Origin: DATKKX01 sp035542775
Lineage (GTDB): Bacteria; Planctomycetota; Phycisphaerae; UBA1845; UTPLA1
Direction of reading: 5' to 3'
DNA: 5,504 nucleotides
Assembly: GCA_035542775.1 (NCBI GenBank)
Contig: DATKKX010000109.1
Location: forward strand, 1-5,504
Positions 1 to 3,964 of this stretch are shown here, piece after piece. Numbering within the stretch: position 1 is the stretch's first letter; each line of letters starts with the position of its first letter. The notes under the pieces are model-generated. The model saw only the letters and a program-made list of their open reading frames with translations, was not told where the DNA came from and made no database searches. The translations under genes and the position numbers were made by a program.

Positions 1-614
1 TCGTGCTCAAGGTCGGCCGCCAGGCATCATTTTATGGACTTCCCATGGCTTGGATAGGCCGGCTGCTGACGACACATGAGGTCCGGGTTTATAAGATAAC
101 AGAGTCCGTTGATGGCATCCCCAGGTTCTTCGGTCGTTGGGGGCCGACAGGGCTGGTCCATCAGTTCATTGAGGGCCGCCCCCTGGCCAAGGATGACCAG
201 GTCGACGACGCCTTCTTCCCCCGACTCGAGGCGATGCTGGACAGCATGCATGCCATGGGGGTCGCCTATGTGGACCTGGAGAAGCGTGAGAACATCCTGC
301 TTGGCAGTGACGGGCACCCTTACCTGATCGACTTTCAAATCTCCTGGCACTTGCCGACCAATCGTGGCGGCCGTACCTGGCTGGCTCAATGGTTTCTCGG
401 GGTCCTGCAGCAGGCCGACCGTTATCACCTCCTCAAGCACTGGCGGCGACTGCGTCCCGATCAATTGCATGAACCTGCTATTTCCCATTCCTATGAGCCG
501 CCGTTCTGGATCCGCTGGCATCGGGCTATCTTCCGCCCCCTGACGCTGCTGCGCCGGCAGGTGCTGGTCTGGCTCGGCGCGCGCTCCTCAACCAGCGGAC
601 GATCGCCCGGATAA
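1..614 (+). CDS. Protein-kinase-like protein (Kdo/RIO-like fold), C-terminal part, truncated by left edge
   Basis: The reading frame is open to the left edge. A GTG at position 3 is the first in-window codon, but the N-lobe nucleotide-binding strands (glycine-rich loop and ATP-binding lysine) are missing, so the gene should begin upstream. Numbering from that GTG, E26 in a THEVRVY stretch could be the alphaC glutamate, and the segment around residues 51-61 (LVHQFIEGRPL) looks like the hinge. The catalytic loop is at 88-99, with D91 as presumed catalytic Asp and N97 as metal ligand. The sequence LIDFQIS at 108-114 supplies the DFG-type Asp (D110). His of the HRD motif is Tyr-Val here, and the Asp-to-Asn spacing is six instead of the usual five residues. 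These features fit small bacterial kinases of the Kdo/RIO/APH type rather than a canonical Hanks kinase. The substrate is unknown; such proteins phosphorylate lipopolysaccharide sugars, small molecules or proteins. The last 15 or so residues are Ser/Arg/Gly-rich and may be out of frame (see findings). Confidence 0.8.
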   Translation, partial: VLKVGRQASFYGLPMAWIGRLLTTHEVRVYKITESVDGIPRFFGRWGPTGLVHQFIEGRPLAKDDQVDDAFFPRLEAMLDSMHAMGVAYVDLEKRENILLGSDGHPYLIDFQISWHLPTNRGGRTWLAQWFLGVLQQADRYHLLKHWRRLRPDQLHEPAISHSYEPPFWIRWHRAIFRPLTLLRRQVLVWLGARSSTSGRSPG

Positions 615-628
615 ATGAAGCGCTTCAT
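615..628. repeat. 14-bp perfect palindrome directly after the kinase stop codon
   Basis: ATGAAGCGCTTCAT equals its own reverse complement and begins on the base after the TAA stop of the kinase gene. It could fold as a 5-bp stem with a GCGC loop, or serve as a protein-binding site. There is no T-tract after it, so it does not look like a standard intrinsic terminator. Chance occurrence is possible. Confidence 0.4.
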
Positions 629-641
629 ATCTTCGCCGTGG

Positions 642-659
642 GGTACAGACGTCTGCACC
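642..659. repeat. 18-bp near-perfect palindrome in the convergent gap
   Basis: GGTACAGACGTCTGCACC is self-complementary except for one mismatched pair (A645/C656). It lies between the convergent kinase gene and the 139-residue gene, where a bidirectional terminator or a binding site would be expected. No U-rich tail follows on either strand, so its function is unclear. Confidence 0.35.
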
Positions 660-792
660 GCTTGCGCCGGCAGGCTTCCAGTATCCTGCGCAGAGGACAT
701 GGGCAAGCACGGTCACCGACGAATCCCCACATCGGGCTCGATCTGTTCACGCTGGTGTGCTTGGCTAAGAGAGTGAAATCCGCGTGTTCTTA

Positions 793-1212
793 TCAGGTCG
801 CAGATTTCTGGGCGGCTGGTCCCTGTCGCCCCGAATACCTGCCCGCGGCCGGCGTGACGAAATGGCAATCGTCGCCAAAGAGGTCCCGGCACAGAACGAC
901 CCCCAAGGGCGTGGTGTAATAGCTGTGGATGTATGAGGCAAACTCCACGATGGCCTGGTCCCAGCTCTTTCCCCGTTCTTCCACTTTTCTGAGGGCGAAA
1001 TAGACGCCGTCAACCTCGCCGTTGTGGCGAGTCATGATGTCGGCTATCAGGATCTCTTCCGCCGAGGCCCGCACGAACATCCGGTCCAGTTCCTCCGTAT
1101 TGAACACCACACGATGGAGTTGCTCGACCTTTCGGATGATGCGGTGGAGGAAATCCTTATCCCGGATTGCATGCCGCAAGCGTTCCAGCTGGTCCTTGGG
1201 AATCAGAGGCAT
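793..1212 (-). CDS. Conserved-looking hypothetical protein, 139 aa
   Basis: I do not recognise the family. The frame uses an ATG start and a TGA stop. Its codons favour G or C at third positions much as in the neighbouring genes, which supports real coding over a shadow frame. The protein looks soluble. Residues 6-60 are predominantly helical and rich in charged residues (Glu, Arg, Asp, Lys with Leu/Ile spacing), and residues 66-100 include YFALRKVEERGKSWDQAIVE, also helix-like. A short segment around 102-119 (PLGVVLCRDLFGDDCHFV) has two cysteines and an acidic pair. The last 20 residues are Gly/Ala/Ser/Arg-rich and probably disordered. There is no signal peptide or membrane segment. A GGAG (complement of 1227-1230) lies about 14 bases before the ATG, which is a longer spacing than ideal. 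The gene stands alone, convergent with the kinase-like gene and divergent from the histidine kinase. Confidence 0.65.
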   Translation of the reverse strand: MPLIPKDQLERLRHAIRDKDFLHRIIRKVEQLHRVVFNTEELDRMFVRASAEEILIADIMTRHNGEVDGVYFALRKVEERGKSWDQAIVEFASYIHSYYTTPLGVVLCRDLFGDDCHFVTPAAGRYSGRQGPAAQKSAT

Positions 1213-1291
1213 CTCTGTGGGCCCGATCTCCGCTCAGCAAAAAGGCGATTCACCCCGACCGCACGCACAACGTCCCGCGGGCAGGCGCGAA

Positions 1292-1320
1292 ATGCTAGGC
1301 GATCATGCCTCCGGCCGCAA
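1292..1320 (-). promoter_or_regulatory. Weak sigma70-like promoter candidate for the 139-aa gene
   Basis: Read on the minus strand, TTGCGG (complement of 1315-1320) and TAGCAT (complement of 1292-1297) are separated by exactly 17 bases, pointing toward the 139-residue gene about 80 bases downstream. The -35 matches the consensus at only three positions and the -10 at four, so this is tentative. The -35 box sits inside one arm of the 1314-1348 inverted repeat, a plausible place for a repressor or activator. Confidence 0.25.
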
Positions 1321-1388
1321 GCACTGGTGGATTCAAGGGGTTTGCGGCGGCAGGGGTTGGATGCCGGGGCATGGCCGGCGCTGGAAGT

Positions 1389-1417
1389 TTGACCGCACCA
1401 GAACCATGGACTAGACT
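1389..1417 (+). promoter_or_regulatory. Sigma70-like promoter candidate for the histidine kinase gene
   Basis: TTGACC at 1389-1394 matches five of six bases of the -35 consensus. It is followed after exactly 17 bases by TAGACT at 1412-1417, which matches four of six of the -10 consensus. The predicted transcription start is near 1424, giving a leader of about 160 bases before the GTG start. The -10 box overlaps the left arm of a small inverted repeat (AGAC, six T, GTCT at 1413-1426), which could influence open-complex formation or be a binding site. This is sequence match only. Confidence 0.45.
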
Positions 1418-1571
1418 TTTTTGTCTGGATATGTGGAGGGTCCGCGCGATCGGTAGCTTGTTCTTGCTAGACGCGGATGCCGACAGAGCCGCCAGTGCGT
1501 TCGCCGCGGCTCGGTTGCCACAGAACAGAGAGAGAATGGGGGCTGCGGACACGTCGTTCTCGTACAGGTGA

Positions 1572-1577
1572 GAAGGA
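1572..1577 (+). promoter_or_regulatory. Ribosome-binding site selecting the GTG start of the histidine kinase
   Basis: GAAGGA lies six bases before the GTG at 1584. This spacing fits GTG 1584 far better than the in-frame ATG at 1596, which would leave an 18-base gap. GTG 1584 also gives a complete first FHA beta-strand. Confidence 0.65.
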
Positions 1578-1583
1578 CTCGGT

Positions 1584-3299
1584 GTGCCAACCTTGATGGT
1601 ACTTCAAGGACCGGACAAGGGTCGCCGTTTTCGGACGGTGGAGGGAAAGACCCTGCTCTTGGGCCGCGCCAGCCAGGACATGGCCTTGAGCGACTACACT
1701 GTCTCCCGGCGTCACGCCGAGGTGCGGCCGAGCGGCCGCGGCTGGTGTCTGGATGATCTCAAGAGCTCCAACGGCACCTACCTGAACGGCAAGCGACTGG
1801 AGGGGCCCAGCCGCCTGAAGCACGGCGATCTGATCCGCATGGGCTCGACCGTGCTGGTCTGGGACGGCGCCGGCGATCAGGTCCTGGAGAGCGACGGAGA
1901 AACGACGACCGTCGCGGCGGAGCTGATCGATCTCGACACCACCGGGCGCCGCTTCGACGCGTCGATTATCGGTTCCGTCGCCGCCAACGATGACAGCATG
2001 ATCCTGGCCACTCCGGCAGCCGCCGAAGCCGTCCGCTCCTGGCGGGTCGTCTCCAGCCTCTTGCAGGCCGTCGCCGCGGTGGATTCTCCGCATCAGTTGA
2101 TCCAGCGGGTCATGGACATCGTGTTCGAGGAGGTGCCCGCCGATCGCGGATTCATCCTCATGAAGGATGACAAGAGCGGCAAATTCGAGACCGAGGTCGT
2201 TCGTCAACCGTCTGATCCCAAGGAGAAGATCCGCGCCAGCCGGACGATCATCGACCACGTGATCAGCAATCGCGAGGGTATCCTCTGCACCAACGCCATG
2301 AGCGACGCCCGCTTCGCCGGCGGCGCCCAGAGCGACAGCATCCACGCCATGGGCCTGCAGTCGGTGATTTGCGTGCCGATGATCGCCCGCGAGGCGGTTC
2401 TGGGCGTGATTTACGTCGATTGCGCGATGGCCAAGCATGTATACACGGAAGAGCAACTGCGTCTGGTGGCTTCCATTGCCCAGATGGCTGCGTTGGCCGT
2501 GGAGGACGCTCGACTGGTCAAAGAGCGGGTCCGGACGGAACGCCTGGCCGCGGCGGGCGAGACTGTCGCGACGCTCTCCCACTACATCAAGAACATCCTC
2601 CAGGGCATGAAGGGAGGCTCGGATGTCGTCACCCTCGGCCTGCGGGGCAGCAATCTGTCGACCGTCGAGCAGGGCTGGCAGATCGTCGATCGCAATCTCG
2701 ACAAGATCTACTCCCTGACCATGAACATGCTGGCGTTCGCCAAGCGGCGCGAGCCCCGGCTGGCCCCCGTGCAGCTCAAATCGCTGATCCAGGACGTGCT
2801 CAAGCTGGTTCAACGGCGGGCGGACGAGAAGGGCGTGCAGCTTAACAGCGAGATCAGCGACACCATGCCGCCTGTGGTCGTGGACGAAAACGGCATTCAC
2901 CAGGTGGTCATGAACATCGTGGTGAACGCCATCGACGCGGTCGAAAGGACCACCGGCGTGGTCAATGTGAAGGCGGACTTCGATCCGTCGCGGCAGGCGG
3001 CCATCCTCAACGTCGGCGACAACGGGCCCGGTATACCGGAAGAAGCCAGGGAGAAGATCTTCGACGCCTTCTACTCCACGAAGGGGCACGGCGGCACCGG
3101 CCTCGGGCTGGCGGTGGCCAAGAAGATCGTCGACGAGCACCTCGGCAAGATCGAGATCGCCTCGGTGACGAACCACGGCACCCTGATCCGGGTGATCCTG
3201 CCGGCCGATCCCAAGAAACGCCTCCACAGCGACGGGACTCACGGACCGGCCATGCCCGGCGGCGGACCCGGACCCGGGCAGCCCGACGAGGACGCCTGA
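1584..3299 (+). CDS. Soluble sensor histidine kinase with FHA, GAF and HATPase domains
   Basis: A 571-residue protein with no membrane segment, so cytoplasmic. Residues 1-95 form an FHA domain, a phosphothreonine-peptide binder, with the key motifs intact: G27-R28, S41-R-R-H44 and S61-SNGTYLNG. After a linker, residues about 155-310 form a GAF domain (ligand or redox sensing), followed by a short coiled-coil-like helix at about 305-325. The phosphoacceptor helix is LSHYIKNILQG with H333. The usual HE-x-R/K-N-P is altered here to HYIKNI. The catalytic ATPase domain shows an N box (N444, N448, D451), a G1 box D479-NGPG, an F box F493-DAF and a G2 box T505-GLGL. A Gly/Pro-rich acidic tail follows residue 555. 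The likely role is autophosphorylation in response to a GAF signal or to binding of a phosphorylated partner protein, which would link Ser/Thr kinase and two-component signalling. No receiver domain or response regulator is encoded in the window, so the phosphotransfer target is unknown. It is probably transcribed from its own promoter upstream. Confidence 0.92.
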   Translation: MPTLMVLQGPDKGRRFRTVEGKTLLLGRASQDMALSDYTVSRRHAEVRPSGRGWCLDDLKSSNGTYLNGKRLEGPSRLKHGDLIRMGSTVLVWDGAGDQVLESDGETTTVAAELIDLDTTGRRFDASIIGSVAANDDSMILATPAAAEAVRSWRVVSSLLQAVAAVDSPHQLIQRVMDIVFEEVPADRGFILMKDDKSGKFETEVVRQPSDPKEKIRASRTIIDHVISNREGILCTNAMSDARFAGGAQSDSIHAMGLQSVICVPMIAREAVLGVIYVDCAMAKHVYTEEQLRLVASIAQMAALAVEDARLVKERVRTERLAAAGETVATLSHYIKNILQGMKGGSDVVTLGLRGSNLSTVEQGWQIVDRNLDKIYSLTMNMLAFAKRREPRLAPVQLKSLIQDVLKLVQRRADEKGVQLNSEISDTMPPVVVDENGIHQVVMNIVVNAIDAVERTTGVVNVKADFDPSRQAAILNVGDNGPGIPEEAREKIFDAFYSTKGHGGTGLGLAVAKKIVDEHLGKIEIASVTNHGTLIRVILPADPKKRLHSDGTHGPAMPGGGPGPGQPDEDA

Positions 3300-3310
3300 C
3301 AGCCGTTGTC

Positions 3311-3336
3311 ACCTGGCGGCGATCGCGCCGGGGGTC
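3311..3336 (+). terminator. GC-rich hairpin after the histidine kinase, possible terminator
   Basis: Bases 3317-3321 (CGGCG) pair with 3326-3330 (CGCCG) around an ATCG loop. After a two-by-two mismatch, 3311-3314 pairs with 3333-3336 including one GU. It begins 11 bases after the kinase stop. No run of T follows, so any termination would be of the non-canonical kind or Rho-assisted; it could also be only an mRNA 3' end stabiliser. Confidence 0.3.
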
Positions 3337-3371
3337 ATCACCGGCCGGGCCCACCTCACTCATACGATCCC

Positions 3372-3403
3372 CTGAATCGAGCCTGTCGGCACTGCTATAT
3401 AAT
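3372..3403 (+). promoter_or_regulatory. Promoter with perfect TATAAT box ahead of the CBS gene
   Basis: TATAAT at 3398-3403 is an exact -10 consensus in otherwise GC-rich DNA, about 38 bases before the ATG of the CBS gene. This implies a short leader of roughly 30 bases. The -35 is not clear: CTGAAT at 3372-3377 is 20 bases away and TCGAGC at 3377-3382 is 15 away, both poor in sequence or spacing. A TGC at 3393-3395 precedes the overlapping TATATA and could act as an extended -10 that compensates. Confidence 0.5.
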
Positions 3404-3429
3404 GTCCGGGTGTTCGAGTGCTCATGCCC

Positions 3430-3433
3430 GGAG
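3430..3433 (+). promoter_or_regulatory. Ribosome-binding site choosing the ATG at 3442
   Basis: GGAG sits eight bases before ATG 3442. The longer in-frame options, GTG 3418 and ATG 3424, have no such site and would add a non-conserved MLMPGVIA leader. Confidence 0.6.
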
Positions 3434-3441
3434 TAATAGCG

Positions 3442-3879
3442 ATGCCAACAGTCCGTGATATCCTCAAGACCAAAGGCACCACGGTCACCACGATTCACCA
3501 CGAGGCCACGGTGCTCGAAGCGGCCACGCTGATGAACGAGCGGCGGATCGGCGCGGTCATCGTCATGAACGGGGACTTGATCGTCGGCGTCTTCAGCGAA
3601 CGCGACCTGATGACTCGGGTGATCGTCCCTCGCAGGGAGCCGGCCGGCACGAAGGTTCGGGATGTGATGACCAGCGAGGTTCGGGTGTGTTCGGTGGATT
3701 CGCCGCTGGAAGAGTGCCGCGCGGCGATGACCCACCACAAGATCCGCCATCTGCCGGCGGTCGACGGAGACGGGCGCCTGGTCGGCCTCATCTCAATCGG
3801 CGACATCGTGGCCCGCGAGATCGCCCAGCAGGAAGAAACGATCCGCTTCCTTCATGAATACATGCAGGGGCCGAACTGA
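3442..3879 (+). CDS. Two-CBS-domain (Bateman module) protein, 145 aa
   Basis: A stand-alone pair of CBS domains. The start at 3442 is chosen over GTG 3418 because a GGAG ribosome-binding site is correctly spaced and MPTVRDIL is the usual beginning of such proteins. CBS1 covers about residues 5-62, ending in G49-VFSERDLMTRV. A V72-RDVMT linker leads to CBS2 at about 72-126, with I101-RHLPAV and L113-VGLISIGDIV. The S/T-x-x-D positions that bind the ribose of adenine nucleotides in CBS pairs are visible as S52-ERD and S118-IGD. The C-terminal helix (IRFLHEYMQG) is typical of this small family. Such proteins dimerise and sense AMP, ATP, SAM or similar ligands, passing the signal to a partner protein. 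No enzyme or channel is fused here and the partner is not identifiable from context. The upstream histidine kinase gene is co-oriented, but a separate promoter lies between them. Confidence 0.92.
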   Translation: MPTVRDILKTKGTTVTTIHHEATVLEAATLMNERRIGAVIVMNGDLIVGVFSERDLMTRVIVPRREPAGTKVRDVMTSEVRVCSVDSPLEECRAAMTHHKIRHLPAVDGDGRLVGLISIGDIVAREIAQQEETIRFLHEYMQGPN

Positions 3880-3888
3880 GAGAAGCAC

Positions 3889-3916
3889 TCAGCGATCAGC
3901 AGTCAGCGTTCAGCGG
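3889..3916. repeat. Tandem heptamer repeat, four units of TCAGCNN
   Basis: Four consecutive 7-bp units, TCAGCGA, TCAGCAG, TCAGCGT and TCAGCGG, lie at 3889-3895, 3896-3902, 3903-3909 and 3910-3916. A decayed fifth unit, GAAGCAC at 3882-3888, precedes them. The first five bases are invariant in all four units and the last two vary. The array sits between the convergent 3' ends of the CBS gene and uvrA, and it starts ten bases after the CBS stop. Short heptameric arrays of this style occur between genes in various bacterial genomes. Confidence 0.75.
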
Positions 3917-3964
3917 GTTGCTCTTCCCGAAGCGTCGCGTGACATGTGATCCGCTCGTCGGCTT

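Larger units (their letters stand above)
1213..1583. other. Divergent intergenic region with promoters and dyad symmetries
   Basis: This 371-bp stretch separates the start codons of the 139-residue gene (minus) and the histidine kinase (plus). I see no convincing gene in it. The open frames across it have start codons without ribosome-binding sites and protein sequences of low plausibility. It holds promoter candidates in both directions (annotated separately) and several inverted repeats: GCCGCAA at 1314-1320 with TTGCGGC at 1342-1348; GCCGG at 1363-1367 with CCGGC at 1375-1379; ATGCC at 1361-1365 with GGCAT at 1368-1372; and AGAC-T6-GTCT at 1413-1426. If the rightward promoter is real, the histidine kinase transcript has a leader of about 160 bases. 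Confidence 0.6.

Noticed and set aside
638..919. A plus-strand 93-codon frame after the kinase gene as a separate gene
   Set aside because: It overlaps the better supported 139-residue minus-strand gene by over 120 bases, its later half is low-plausibility protein, and it has no clear ribosome-binding site. Its first part is discussed only as a possible frameshifted kinase tail.
1022..1414. Two plus-strand frames (1022-1414 and 1024-1392) covering the 139-residue gene and the intergenic region
   Set aside because: They are mutually overlapping shadows with Arg/Ser-rich or motif-free translations; the minus-strand frame has better codon use.
1305..1571. A plus-strand 88-codon frame just upstream of the histidine kinase
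   Set aside because: It contains the promoter candidate and dyad repeats, its translation is Ala/Gly-rich without motifs, and it lacks a ribosome-binding site.
1467..3242. A 591-codon open frame on the minus strand, antisense to the histidine kinase gene
   Set aside because: Its translation is rich in His, Asp, Val and Arg with no recognisable motif, as expected when the complement of a GC-biased gene is read. The plus-strand frame has complete FHA, GAF and HATPase motifs.
3889..3916. CRISPR array
   Set aside because: The units are 7 bp, directly adjacent and without spacers, so this is a simple tandem repeat.
3917..3964. Bidirectional intrinsic terminator between the CBS gene and uvrA
   Set aside because: Only a 5-bp GAAGC/GCTTC pairing with a 27-base loop and a few weak inner pairings are visible, with no T-tract on either strand.
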